Position numbers and translations under genes: made by a program
Shown here: positions 27,313-36,395 of the stretch, piece by piece
Position numbering within the stretch: the stretch's first letter is position 1
Layout: each line of letters starts with the position of its first letter
The notes under the pieces: model-generated
Seen by the model: only the letters and a program-made list of their open reading frames with translations
What the model was told of the DNA's origin: nothing
Databases searched by the model: none
From: Shewanella sp. UCD-KL12
Lineage (GTDB): Bacteria > Pseudomonadota > Gammaproteobacteria > Enterobacterales > Shewanellaceae
DNA length: 64,000 bases
Direction: 5' to 3'
NCBI RefSeq assembly: GCF_001957125.1
Contig: NZ_MPHJ01000007.1
Coordinates: 124,001-188,000 of the forward strand

Positions 27313-29361
27313 ATGGCTTCTCGTTTCTATTTTTTGGGTCCCTTTAGATCCATTTTATTTTTCTGTTTAATTGCGTTAACTCTAGTCACTGTCAGCCGAA
27401 TCGGTTTAGGTATATGGCAAGCTGATCGTGTTGTAGCCGTTGATGGTTGGTCTCACTTGTTGCTACAAGGACTAAGAGTCGACATAGCGTCTCTTTGTTG
27501 GTTGTGGGGCGTCGCCGCATTAGGCACTGCGTTGTTTTCTGGTGATCATCCTATTGGCAGAAGTTGGAATAAACTGCTACGTGTCTGGCTGACCTTAGGT
27601 CTGTGGTTAATTGTATTTTTAGAGGTCTCATCCCCCTCTTTCATCGAAGAATATGGCATCCGTCCAAATCGTCTCTATATCGAATATCTTATCTATCCTA
27701 AAGAAGTGCTATCTATGCTGTGGGGAGGCCGAAAACTTGAGGTGATACTGGGTTTAGTGGTCAGCGCCGCGACACTCTTTGGTGGCTGGAAGCTCAGTGG
27801 CTACTTGCTACGGGATTTAATCTACCCTAGATGGTACTGGCGACCTGCTATTGCAGTGTTGGTGATAGTTGTTACTTTAGGCGGCGCTAGATCGAGTTTA
27901 GGGCATCGTCCTCTTAACCCCGCTTTAGTGGCTTTTACCGATGATCCATTAGTTAACTCTCTCGTTGTTAACTCATCATACTCACTGTTTTTTGCGATTA
28001 AGCAGATGGGAGGCGAGGCTAATGCGGCTAAAATTTATGGCCGCATGGATGAGCAGTTAATCATTGATACCATACGTAAAGAGAGTGGCCGTAGCCCTGA
28101 AGCCTTCTTATCTGAACAAGCGCCAAGTGTTTCGTTTAATGCGGCAAGTTACCAAGGTAAGCCTAAAAACTTAGTGATAATTTTACAAGAAAGTTTAGGG
28201 GCGCGATTTGTAGGTGGCTTGGGCGGTTTACCGCTAACCCCAAATATTGATGAGTTATCTAAAGAGGGCTGGTCGTTTGAAAATCTGTACGCAACGGGCA
28301 CACGTTCGGTTAGAGGTATCGAAGCGATAACCACTGGATTTACACCGACTCCCGCACGCTCTGTGGTAAAACTGGGTAAGAGTCAGCATGGGTTCTTTAC
28401 GATTGCTGAGCTATTAAAGAGTCATGGTTATGAGACTCAGTTTGTCTATGGCGGTGAGAGCCACTTCGACAATATGAAAAGCTTTTTCCTTGGTAATGGC
28501 TTCAGTAATATTGTTGATGAAAATGATTATAAGGACCCATCCTTTACAGCTTCATGGGGTGTGTCTGATGAAGACTTGTTGCGCCGTGCTCATCAGGAGT
28601 TTGAGCAGTTTAATCAAGAGGCGAAACCGTTTTTTAGCTTAGTGTTTAGCTCCAGTAATCACGACCCTTATGAATTTCCCGATGATAAAGTTGAGCTTTA
28701 TGAGCAGCCAAAGCAGACCGTAAATAATGCAGTCAAGTATGCAGATTACGCCGTTGGAGAGTTCTTTAAATTGGCTAAAAACTCTAGCTACTGGGATGAT
28801 ACCCTATTTCTTATTGTTGCCGACCATGACAGCCGTGTTGGGGGCGCCAGCCTAGTACCTATCTCTCGATTTAGGATCCCTGGCATTATCTTAGGTGGCG
28901 GAGTTGAGCCAAAAACAGATGAGCGTGTTGTGAGTCAAATCGATATGGCGCCAACTTTATTGTCTATGATTGGTGTATCTGATTACTATCCAATGTTAGG
29001 GCAAGATTTAACTCAAGTGAGTGATGATTGGCCTGGACGTGCCTTAATGCAGTATGACAAGAACATGGCTTATATGCGCGGGGATGATGTTGTTGTTCTG
29101 CAACCTGAGCGTGAGGCTGCAGGTTTTAAATATGATTTCACCTCTGAGACACTAACCGCTAAACCTCAAGATGATGAGATGAAACAAGCTGCATTAGCTT
29201 GGGCACTTTGGGGAAGTATGGCATATCAAAAAGGAAGTTTTCGCTCGCTATCTTCAGAGGAGATGCTTGCTATAAACAGGGATAAAGATATTGAGCAGCA
29301 ACTTGCTCAAGAGGATGCTATTAACTTACCTGTTGAGGCCGTAACACCTTTGCGGCTTTAG
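27313..29361 (+). CDS. LtaS-type sulfatase / phosphoglycerol transferase family membrane protein
   Basis: The 682-aa protein has about five N-terminal membrane helices (residues 12-190), then an extracytoplasmic alkaline-phosphatase-fold domain. The family marks are 'NLVIILQESLG' (metal Glu), the nucleophilic Thr330 in 'YATGTRSVRGIEAI', and 'FLIVADHDSR' (metal Asp/His). LtaS makes lipoteichoic acid in Gram-positives; the Gram-negative relatives (OpgB-like and others) transfer phosphoglycerol or phosphoethanolamine groups to periplasmic or surface glycans. The exact acceptor here is unknown. Its 3' end overlaps the next, convergent gene by 4 bp. Confidence 0.87.
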   Translation: MASRFYFLGPFRSILFFCLIALTLVTVSRIGLGIWQADRVVAVDGWSHLLLQGLRVDIASLCWLWGVAALGTALFSGDHPIGRSWNKLLRVWLTLGLWLIVFLEVSSPSFIEEYGIRPNRLYIEYLIYPKEVLSMLWGGRKLEVILGLVVSAATLFGGWKLSGYLLRDLIYPRWYWRPAIAVLVIVVTLGGARSSLGHRPLNPALVAFTDDPLVNSLVVNSSYSLFFAIKQMGGEANAAKIYGRMDEQLIIDTIRKESGRSPEAFLSEQAPSVSFNAASYQGKPKNLVIILQESLGARFVGGLGGLPLTPNIDELSKEGWSFENLYATGTRSVRGIEAITTGFTPTPARSVVKLGKSQHGFFTIAELLKSHGYETQFVYGGESHFDNMKSFFLGNGFSNIVDENDYKDPSFTASWGVSDEDLLRRAHQEFEQFNQEAKPFFSLVFSSSNHDPYEFPDDKVELYEQPKQTVNNAVKYADYAVGEFFKLAKNSSYWDDTLFLIVADHDSRVGGASLVPISRFRIPGIILGGGVEPKTDERVVSQIDMAPTLLSMIGVSDYYPMLGQDLTQVSDDWPGRALMQYDKNMAYMRGDDVVVLQPEREAAGFKYDFTSETLTAKPQDDEMKQAALAWALWGSMAYQKGSFRSLSSEEMLAINRDKDIEQQLAQEDAINLPVEAVTPLRL

Positions 29362-29858
29362 ATGTAGGCTGAGATGGCCGGCTGAGCTTGAGGTTGAGAT
29401 TGATGTTGGTAGTAACTATTAATATGCAATGAAACCGCGTGGTAAAACTCAGCTGGCTGATTGTTTAATACGTTGTCAGACTCTACTGGCTGTTTGCTAT
29501 TAATGGCTTGCATCACAACGCGAATATCGCGTCTATTGAGTGCTGGCTGGCCTCTTAGGGGGTCTCTAGCAACGACAAGTTGCTGTGGCTTTTCTGATTC
29601 CTTTTGCTGTCTATCTTCCTGTTGCTGTTGACCATGACCTTGCTGTTTACCTTGCAGGCGTTCATTGAGTTTAGCTTGATTCTCAGCCTGTTCAGCTGTG
29701 CGCTCATGTTGCGGGTTAAAAGCTCGCTCTTCATGTCCTTTAGTGGACTCTTGAGGGGGAATAACAGGAGGTCGTTGCTGACTTTCTACACGCGCAGCAT
29801 CAGTAGCGGCGTTAGTCGTCGCTATAGGTACTTGCGGATAGTTGGTCACCACTAACAT
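29358..29858 (-). CDS. Hypothetical Gln-rich soluble protein
   Basis: The 166-aa product has no signal peptide or membrane segment. The middle (about residues 45-95) is rich in Gln, Glu and Lys, probably disordered or coiled. The end ('AEFYHAVSLHINSYYQHQ') is more ordered. I do not recognise the family. A good ribosome-binding site (AAGGA, 7 nt before the ATG) and a position in a tight neighbourhood support it as a real gene. It lies downstream of bioH on the same strand and converges on the sulfatase with a 4-bp overlap. Confidence 0.6.
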   Translation of the reverse strand: MLVVTNYPQVPIATTNAATDAARVESQQRPPVIPPQESTKGHEERAFNPQHERTAEQAENQAKLNERLQGKQQGHGQQQQEDRQQKESEKPQQLVVARDPLRGQPALNRRDIRVVMQAINSKQPVESDNVLNNQPAEFYHAVSLHINSYYQHQSQPQAQPAISAYI

Positions 29859-29936
29859 AGGCAGATCCTTAACTGTTATGGTTAAATAATAAACAAAAAC
29901 AGCTCAAAGATAAAGCTATGTTAGTTAATGAAATGG

Positions 29937-30722
29937 TTAACTAGTGATTTCTTCTATCCAGGTCACAAAAGCAGCTAAAAACTCCTCTTGGTGAGAGAAA
30001 AATGGCGCATGGGAAGCCTTTGCTAGCAAGGTGTCTTGATAGAGTTGCTCTCGCTTAGGCATTAAAGGCGGGACGCGGCGGGGGACGAGCCCATCTAAGC
30101 GCCCCCAAATTCTCAGCCATGGCTGCTCAATGTTGACTATCTCATCTCTAAGATCCACCTCTTCGAGCATCTTTAGTCCTTGTATTAAGGCATTAGAATC
30201 TGGAAGTGGCTTAGCAAGCACTAAGTTTCTTAAGCGCTTAATATCCTCTTTGGCCGTAACACTCCCCATAGCCTGAATAGCAAGAAATCGCTCTATGGTT
30301 TGGGCTAAATCTTTATCTAGAGATTGGCCAAATTGAGCCAGTACCTGTGGTGGGATCCCTGGCCATTTCTCCGCTTCTCTAGCCATAAAGCAGGGAGATG
30401 AAGCGATAGTGACAAGTCCTTTTAGCTTCAGAGGCTGTTGAAGGGCAGCTTTGGTTGCCAATAACCCGCCCAGTGACCATCCGACCCAAATTGCGCCATC
30501 GGGTAGCTGAGAAAGTAGTAACTCAAGCCAGCTATCAATATTGCCATCGGCTGCAGGGCTGTTACCGAATCCGGGCAGGTCTACGTAGTGGACCCTATAC
30601 TCAGATAGAGCTGTGTGCAGCGGGGTAAAAACTGCACTATTCATTCCCCAACCATGAAGCATGACAATCTCTTGAGCACCTAAAGGCCCGATAGACTCAA
30701 TAGCTAGTTGTAACTGACTCAA
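29937..30722 (-). CDS. bioH: Pimeloyl-[acyl-carrier protein] methyl ester esterase BioH
   Basis: The 261-aa alpha/beta hydrolase has 'LHGWGMNSAVF', the nucleophile elbow 'WVGWSLGGLLA', the acid in 'WGRLDGLVPRR' and the His in 'KASHAPFFSH', the BioH catalytic set. It cleaves the methyl ester of pimeloyl-ACP in biotin synthesis. The frame can start at a TTG at 30743, but the TTG at 30722 has AGAGG seven bases upstream and is preferred. It is divergent from comF, the same association as bioH-gntX in E. coli. Confidence 0.9.
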   Translation of the reverse strand: MSQLQLAIESIGPLGAQEIVMLHGWGMNSAVFTPLHTALSEYRVHYVDLPGFGNSPAADGNIDSWLELLLSQLPDGAIWVGWSLGGLLATKAALQQPLKLKGLVTIASSPCFMAREAEKWPGIPPQVLAQFGQSLDKDLAQTIERFLAIQAMGSVTAKEDIKRLRNLVLAKPLPDSNALIQGLKMLEEVDLRDEIVNIEQPWLRIWGRLDGLVPRRVPPLMPKREQLYQDTLLAKASHAPFFSHQEEFLAAFVTWIEEITS

Positions 30723-30746
30723 GGTAAAACCTCTAATGGACAATAG

Positions 30747-31523
30747 ATGAAGGCAACACTGTTAACGCAACTTAAAAAAACGCTAACCTTGTGGGCCAAG
30801 GGGGCAGTAACTAGTGTTATCAGTTTAGTGGGGACAAGTTTACCTAATCGCTGTTTGATGTGCCATCAAAGCATGCTGTTACCAGATTCAGGTATATGCC
30901 CAGCCTGTTTATCATCGACTATTTATCAACAAGCTGTTTGTTTAGGTTGTGGTAGGGGGATGCAGGTTCAAGCAAGGTATTGTGGCTCATGTGTAACTAA
31001 AAGCCCTCTGTTGGTCATTGCTCCTTGTAGTTACCATCAAGGTTTAGGACGATGGGTTGGGGCAATCAAATATCAGGGGCAGTTGGCTGGTTTAGAGGTG
31101 CTTTCAAGGGCGCTTATTGAGCGAGTTTGGGAGTTGGAATCTGCAGGGATATTAGTATTACCACAAGTGTTAGTGCCTGTCCCCCTCCATAGCAAACGGC
31201 TTAGAAAGCGTGGTTTTAACCAAGCTTGGCTAATTGCCGTTGCGATAGGTAAGCAGCTTAATATTCCTGTATCAAGTTTAGGTTTAGAGAGGTGTGTAGA
31301 TACTAAGCCTCAAGCCGAGCTAACGGGAAAGCAGCGCAGAAGTAATCTAAGTAATGCCTTTACGCTAGAGGGGGAGTTAGCTTATCAGCGTATTGCACTC
31401 ATCGATGATGTTGTTACAACTGGCACGACAGCAACTGAGATCGCATCTCTGTTTGAAGCGAAACATGTTCATGTTCAAGTCTGGTGTTTAGCCAGAGCCG
31501 AGGCGCCAGGTTTATTGGATTAG
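30747..31523 (+). CDS. ComF/GntX family phosphoribosyltransferase-like protein
   Basis: The 258-aa protein has an N-terminal zinc-finger-like region with Cys pairs ('RCLMCHQSM', 'ICPACL', 'CLGCGRGM', 'YCGSC') and a C-terminal PRTase domain with 'VPVPLHSKRLRKRGFNQAWLIA' type sequence and the PRPP loop 'IALIDDVVTTGTTATEIA'. ComF is needed for DNA uptake in competent bacteria; GntX in E. coli is linked to gluconate use and sits beside nfuA. Start ATG at 30747. Only 24 bp separate it from the start of bioH. Confidence 0.9.
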   Translation: MKATLLTQLKKTLTLWAKGAVTSVISLVGTSLPNRCLMCHQSMLLPDSGICPACLSSTIYQQAVCLGCGRGMQVQARYCGSCVTKSPLLVIAPCSYHQGLGRWVGAIKYQGQLAGLEVLSRALIERVWELESAGILVLPQVLVPVPLHSKRLRKRGFNQAWLIAVAIGKQLNIPVSSLGLERCVDTKPQAELTGKQRRSNLSNAFTLEGELAYQRIALIDDVVTTGTTATEIASLFEAKHVHVQVWCLARAEAPGLLD

Positions 31524-31534
31524 ATTGTAGAGCG

Positions 31535-31561
31535 CCGAGGTGCTAGGTTCTAGCACCTCGG
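31535..31561. terminator. Perfect 12-bp hairpin between comF and M14 peptidase genes
   Basis: CCGAGGTGCTAG (31535-31546) and CTAGCACCTCGG (31550-31561) are fully complementary with a 3-nt loop. It lies between two converging genes, 11 bp from each stop, and probably serves both. It contains the CTAGGTTCTAG core found at other gene ends here. Confidence 0.7.
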
Positions 31562-31571
31562 AGTTCATCAG

Positions 31572-34118
31572 TTAGTCCATTGCAGGTACGAAGTAGAGTG
31601 CATTAGCGTATACCTTTTCTGAACCTATCCATATGTTACGGAACATCAGGTTATCAGTCAGTGCGACAATGGCACCTTTACCTCTACGCTCCAAGGCGAT
31701 TGCTGGGCTATTGGAGAAGCTGCGTTGGTATTCTTTCGCGAGGTAACCACTGAGCAAAGGTTCATCGGCATATTTTGCCGCCACGGTGAATGGGGTTGAG
31801 CTAGTGGTTAAGCCAAGGGCTTTATTTTTTAATATAGCTAGCCTGTTTCCAGCTAAGCCGAAGTTAACTGGGCTAGTTTCATCAAGTGTAAGCTCAACAA
31901 TTGCACCACCAATTGATTGTCGTGCCGCGAGTTTATCTTTATCCCCATAACTTAAGCCTGTGGTATCGAAAAGTTGTTTATAAAAGCGTGATCCCTTGAT
32001 GTCACTCTTAAGGACATTATTCTTATTTAGCCAAATTAACGCCCCTTTTTGAGCAATAATGGTGCCGCCATCACTAGTAAATTGCCCTAACTTTCTCGCA
32101 AACTTCTCATCTAGAGGGGAGTAGCTGCCATCAGCCATTATTACATGAGTATATTGAGCAAGCTTGACCCGAGCGAGGTGGCCAGTATCGATAAGCGTGG
32201 TTGGTATCTTTAGTTTACGGTCTAAGTAGTACCATAGCTCACCGACTTCTGAAGCATCAGTGCCTCTACCTGTAATGAGTAATGGTTTTATCGGTTTTAT
32301 AGTATGAAAACTAGGGCTGCCGAGGTCGATGCCCTTAACGGATGCGCTCGTGAAGACGGAGTGCATACTGAGTGGATATTGTTTGGCAAGCTCAGAGACT
32401 CTATCCATGACATCGCTAGGGGAGTGTCCTGCTTGCTTTAGTGGGATCTGTAAGCTTCCTGCGGGAAAATATATCGTTTCATCTTGAATCATACTTGCAA
32501 AGGATTTATCGGAAAATTTGACCCTAATACCAGATTGGAGTAATGCCTGTAATACAGGTGCAGCCATATCTTGTTGCCAGTCGATGACAATGGCTACGGC
32601 ATCTTTGTTTGGAGTAAACTTAGGATTTTTAGGGGCTTGAAGAGATAACACATCGATATCGAGTTTACTGTTTCTGATCATGTTCAGGTTATAAGCATGC
32701 TCTAAGTTCCAGCTAGATACATCATAAAAAGTGGGGTCGGTAAACTCAGTGCTGTTATCAAACATTGCCATCAATAGGCTTTTTTGCGGTTGATTTAACG
32801 GGATAAATAGACTGCTGTTGGCGTGAAAATCCGTATCGCTCTGGCGTACATCTTTAGTCAGATAATAAAACGTTATCTGATGCTGCTTAAGCAGTTTACT
32901 GAGATCTTGCATACGGCCTAAGTTTCCTGAAGCACCAAGCAGGTAACCTGTTTGACGGCCACGCTTAAGGCTCTTGTCTCTCTGCTGATAAAAGTCAGTC
33001 TGATATTCAATAAGCTCTTTTTTAAGCGCTAGGCTCCCTTTTAGGCTTGAGATTGAGGTATTAAACTGATTAATAATAGAATCGCTGAACCTTATCTCCC
33101 CGTTTTTGGTCATCTGCACTTGGCCTCTAGTGCTTGCTTGCTCAAAAAGAACACCCACAGAGCCATTGATATCAGGGTAAGTTGAGCCTTTGCCATAATA
33201 AAAGTCATCAAACAATTCACGACTGAAGTAACTCTGTTTAGTTTCATCTAAAGCTTGGCGGTGAAACTGAGCTAATTTTTCGGTTAGCTCTTGATTGGCT
33301 TGTGGGGTTGCAGGGTTGGTTCGAGATGGTACCCCAGGCTGAAAGAAGTAACTTTGGTCCCGCCCCATTTCGTGAAAGTCACCCACATAATGAGGTTGCC
33401 AACGGTGAAAGAGTGCCACTCTGCCTCGGGATTCTGGGTGCCTTAAGAAGAGCCAGTCTCGATTGAGATCGGCAAAATAATGATTGGTTCTGCCATTGGG
33501 CCAGTTTTGCCTGTGTTCTAGGTGATTACTATCATTAACCTCTGTGTGGCCGCGGTAATTATTGGTCCAAGTAGAGAATCTATCTAGGCCATCAGGGTTC
33601 TGGCTCGGCGTGATCAGTACCACAGCTTCATTAAGTAGAGTCTCAACCCAAGGCTCTTTACTGCTACTTAGGTAGTAGCTTAATGCCAAGGCTGCATGGG
33701 CTCCACTGGCCTCATCACCATGAATTGAATAAGCCAACCAAATGATTAGTGGCCCAGTTTGATCTTTTCCTGATTTAACCTTTTGTCGCTGTGACAGGAG
33801 TGTAGCAAGGTTAGCTTGGTTGCTAGGTGAGGTGATGATAGCTGTAAGCTGTTGTCTTGATTCATGGCTTTGGCCACTCATTTCAAGGCTAACTTTGCTG
33901 CTCTGTGAATCAAGGTGTTTGAGATAGTAATTTACTTGATCATGTCTCAAGTGCCACTGACCTAAGGGGTAACCTAAAAATGCTTCTGGGGAGGTGATCT
34001 CAATGTCTAGGTTTGAATTTGAGATCCAGCTCACTGTTTGTGTTTTTGCTGCCACCTGGGACATAAAGAGGAGGTTCGAACTGACAATAGCAGTAACAAG
34101 CAAGCAAATACGCAACAT
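31572..34118 (-). CDS. Secreted M14 family zinc carboxypeptidase
   Basis: The 848-aa protein has a signal peptide ('LLVTAIVSSNLLFMSQVAAK'). The peptidase domain carries the zinc motif 'SIHGDEASGAHAA' (HxxE) at about residue 134 and the family context 'LITPSQNPDGLDRF', 'DLNRDWLFLRHPES' and 'GDFHEMGRDQSYFFQPG'. The catalytic Glu is plausibly in 'VGVLFEQASTRG'. The C-terminal half resembles a glutamine-amidotransferase-like region seen in large M14 proteins. It is exported and probably degrades peptides outside the cytoplasm. It is placed between comF and nfuA, which are neighbours in E. coli. Confidence 0.87.
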   Translation of the reverse strand: MLRICLLVTAIVSSNLLFMSQVAAKTQTVSWISNSNLDIEITSPEAFLGYPLGQWHLRHDQVNYYLKHLDSQSSKVSLEMSGQSHESRQQLTAIITSPSNQANLATLLSQRQKVKSGKDQTGPLIIWLAYSIHGDEASGAHAALALSYYLSSSKEPWVETLLNEAVVLITPSQNPDGLDRFSTWTNNYRGHTEVNDSNHLEHRQNWPNGRTNHYFADLNRDWLFLRHPESRGRVALFHRWQPHYVGDFHEMGRDQSYFFQPGVPSRTNPATPQANQELTEKLAQFHRQALDETKQSYFSRELFDDFYYGKGSTYPDINGSVGVLFEQASTRGQVQMTKNGEIRFSDSIINQFNTSISSLKGSLALKKELIEYQTDFYQQRDKSLKRGRQTGYLLGASGNLGRMQDLSKLLKQHQITFYYLTKDVRQSDTDFHANSSLFIPLNQPQKSLLMAMFDNSTEFTDPTFYDVSSWNLEHAYNLNMIRNSKLDIDVLSLQAPKNPKFTPNKDAVAIVIDWQQDMAAPVLQALLQSGIRVKFSDKSFASMIQDETIYFPAGSLQIPLKQAGHSPSDVMDRVSELAKQYPLSMHSVFTSASVKGIDLGSPSFHTIKPIKPLLITGRGTDASEVGELWYYLDRKLKIPTTLIDTGHLARVKLAQYTHVIMADGSYSPLDEKFARKLGQFTSDGGTIIAQKGALIWLNKNNVLKSDIKGSRFYKQLFDTTGLSYGDKDKLAARQSIGGAIVELTLDETSPVNFGLAGNRLAILKNKALGLTTSSTPFTVAAKYADEPLLSGYLAKEYQRSFSNSPAIALERRGKGAIVALTDNLMFRNIWIGSEKVYANALYFVPAMD

Positions 34119-34359
34119 AAATAGTGTTCTTTATTCTTGTAATATAAGGTTAAATTAGCAGCTGTAACCCATTATAGCCATTGTTTTTAGATAGACAAAT
34201 CGGCTGGGTGAATGGATCTTTTTCGGCTCTATAATTGATATGGTGAATCTAAAAATTTCAAAGCAATTTACAAAGGGACTACAAAGCTACCCCTAGTAGG
34301 AGTATCATAAGCCAATATCTCACTAAACTAGTCAAGTTTTCCAGACGGAGCAAGTCTTA

Positions 34360-34938
34360 ATGATCACCATTTCCGATGCAGCTCAGGCGCATTTTGTAAC
34401 CTTGTTAGCAGACCAGCCTGAAGGAACTCATATCCGTGTATTTGTAATTAGCCCTGGCACAGCTACGGCTGAGTGTGGTGTTTCTTACTGTCCACCAGAT
34501 GCAGTAGAAGCCGATGATACTGAATTGCCATTTAATGGTTTTAGTGCCATGGTCGATGAGAAAAGCGTTCCCTTTTTAGAGGATGCAACGATTGATTATG
34601 TTACAGATCAACTTGGTTCACAGCTGACGCTTAAAGCGCCAAATGCCAAAATGAGAAAAGTATCAAAAGATGCGCCTCTGGCAGAACGAATTGAGTATGT
34701 GATTCAATCAGAGATCAACCCACAGCTAGCAAGCCACGGTGGTAACATCATGCTCGTAGAGATCGATGCCGCTGGCATTGCAGTGCTACAGTTTGGTGGT
34801 GGTTGTAACGGTTGTTCTATGGTTGATGTAACGCTAAAAGACGGTATTGAAAAGCAATTACTTGAGATGTTCCCAGGTGAATTAACAGGTGTGAAAGATA
34901 TTACCGAGCACCAAGCGGGTGAGCATTCATACCAGTAA
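34360..34938 (+). CDS. nfuA: Fe-S biogenesis protein NfuA
   Basis: The 192-aa protein joins a degenerate A-type scaffold domain (N-terminal half, lacking its Cys set) to a C-terminal Nfu domain with the cluster-binding motif 'GGGCNGCSM' (Cys149, Cys152, the same numbers as E. coli NfuA). NfuA carries and delivers [4Fe-4S] clusters under stress. The upstream 240 bp, shared with the divergent M14 gene, contain its promoter; a candidate IscR-type site could not be made convincing. A strong terminator follows. Confidence 0.96.
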   Translation: MITISDAAQAHFVTLLADQPEGTHIRVFVISPGTATAECGVSYCPPDAVEADDTELPFNGFSAMVDEKSVPFLEDATIDYVTDQLGSQLTLKAPNAKMRKVSKDAPLAERIEYVIQSEINPQLASHGGNIMLVEIDAAGIAVLQFGGGCNGCSMVDVTLKDGIEKQLLEMFPGELTGVKDITEHQAGEHSYQ

Positions 34939-34994
34939 TTGGTGCTTCTAGATTCCGGGGCTAAACACCTTAGATGATCGGATGTTAGATTAAG

Positions 34995-35032
34995 AAAAAG
35001 CGAGTTGGTTATTAGCCTACTCGCTTTTTTTT
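34995..35032. terminator. Bidirectional terminator nfuA / MATE gene
   Basis: AAAAAGCGAGT (34995-35005) is complementary to ACTCGC followed by eight T residues (35019-35032). It serves the converging nfuA and dinF-like genes. Confidence 0.93.
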
Positions 35033-35036
35033 ATGC

Positions 35037-36374
35037 TTAAAATGCCTCATCTCTTAGCTTGTATCGGTAATGTAGAGTCAAGGTCAAGCTTCTTGCCAGC
35101 ATAAAAGCGCTCATCGCAGCCCAAAGTGCATGATTGCCACTGCTTTGAAAAACAAACCATACTGGGAAAAATATGCCAAAGGTGGAAATTATCATACTAT
35201 TACGCATAACTTTTCCTTTGGCTGCACCAATATAGACACCATCAAAAAGGTAAGAACCGAAAGAAAGGAGCGGAAGTAAAACAATCCAAAACAGGTAGCT
35301 CCCAGCAACGGCTCTTACCTCTTCAATATTAGTTAGCATCTCAATAATACTGTTACCTGCGAAAGCAAAAATCAGAGTGAATAAGATTGCCGATATGGCA
35401 GACCAGAGCCAGGCTAGCATTACCGTATCCCGCATCAAGGCTTTATTCTTCTGCCCGTATGCTCTACCTACCTCAGCTTCTGCATAATAGGCGATACCAT
35501 CTAGCGCGTAGCTGATGAGTAGCAGTAGGTTGAGCAGCACGGCGTTTGCCGCAACAGTATTATCACCAAGACTCGCACCATGAAAGGTCATAAATACGAA
35601 ACAGAGTTGTAAGCATAAGCTTCGGATGAATATGTCTGCATTTAAACTCAATAATTTGCGATAGCTATTTAAGCTCAGGCTTTGACGCAATTTTTGAAAG
35701 TTAAAGTCCCCCACCTTTTTCACTTGGATATAAACCATGGTCAGTGCGACGATAAATCCGGATATATCGGCAAATACAGAGGCTAATGCAGCGCCCTTAA
35801 CACCCCAGCCTAATCCGAGTACAAACAGCAGATCTAAGGCGATATTGGCTAAATTGGCTACGATTAATTGCCACATTGCTGCTTTGGGCTGTTGTCTACC
35901 CAGAAGCCAACCTAATAGCGCTAAGTTAAGTAATGCAAAGGGGGTTGACCAGATCCTAATTTGAAAATATTCACGAGTATATTGCTGTACTTCATGGCTC
36001 GCATCGGTAAGCGAGAGGGCGAGATTGAGTATTGGCAGTTGCAGAATGACTGCGCTTAACCCTAAAATAACCGCTAAACTACCTGCTTGTAATAGCAATT
36101 TATACTGTGCTTGGGTATCTCCAGCGCCATAGGATTGGGCTACAAGCCCTGTGGTCGCCATACGAAGAAACCCAAGCATCCATAGAATTAGGGTGATAAG
36201 CGTTGACCCTACCGCTACCCCACCTAGGTAGTAGGCATTGCTTAAATGCCCAACTACTGCAGTGTCTACCAGACCAAGTAAAGGCACGGTGATATTTGAC
36301 AATATCATAGGTAAAGCAAGTGCAAGTAACTGTCTATTTTTCTGTTTGTTTCGGATTAATTCGACAGGGGTCAT
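35037..36374 (-). CDS. dinF: MATE family efflux transporter, DinF type
   Basis: The 445-aa membrane protein has about twelve hydrophobic segments. The start 'LALALPMILSNITVPLLGLVDTAVVGHL' and 'MATTGLVAQSYGAGD' are typical of the DinF branch of MATE exporters. Substrates of DinF proteins are not well defined; some protect against oxidative or bile stress. No LexA box (CTG-N10-CAG) was found just upstream, so SOS control is not suggested. It is divergent from the polysaccharide deacetylase with a 21-bp gap. Confidence 0.85.
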   Translation of the reverse strand: MTPVELIRNKQKNRQLLALALPMILSNITVPLLGLVDTAVVGHLSNAYYLGGVAVGSTLITLILWMLGFLRMATTGLVAQSYGAGDTQAQYKLLLQAGSLAVILGLSAVILQLPILNLALSLTDASHEVQQYTREYFQIRIWSTPFALLNLALLGWLLGRQQPKAAMWQLIVANLANIALDLLFVLGLGWGVKGAALASVFADISGFIVALTMVYIQVKKVGDFNFQKLRQSLSLNSYRKLLSLNADIFIRSLCLQLCFVFMTFHGASLGDNTVAANAVLLNLLLLISYALDGIAYYAEAEVGRAYGQKNKALMRDTVMLAWLWSAISAILFTLIFAFAGNSIIEMLTNIEEVRAVAGSYLFWIVLLPLLSFGSYLFDGVYIGAAKGKVMRNSMIISTFGIFFPVWFVFQSSGNHALWAAMSAFMLARSLTLTLHYRYKLRDEAF

Positions 36375-36395
36375 ATCATCTCAGAGGTTAAATTT

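Noticed and set aside
34258..34330. IscR-type site upstream of nfuA
   Set aside because: The region around TACCCCTAGTAGGAGTAT resembles half of a type 1 site, but spacing is off by one and the other half is missing.
36375..36395. SOS control of the dinF-like MATE gene
   Set aside because: No CTG-N10-CAG box was found near its start; the name rests on protein similarity only.
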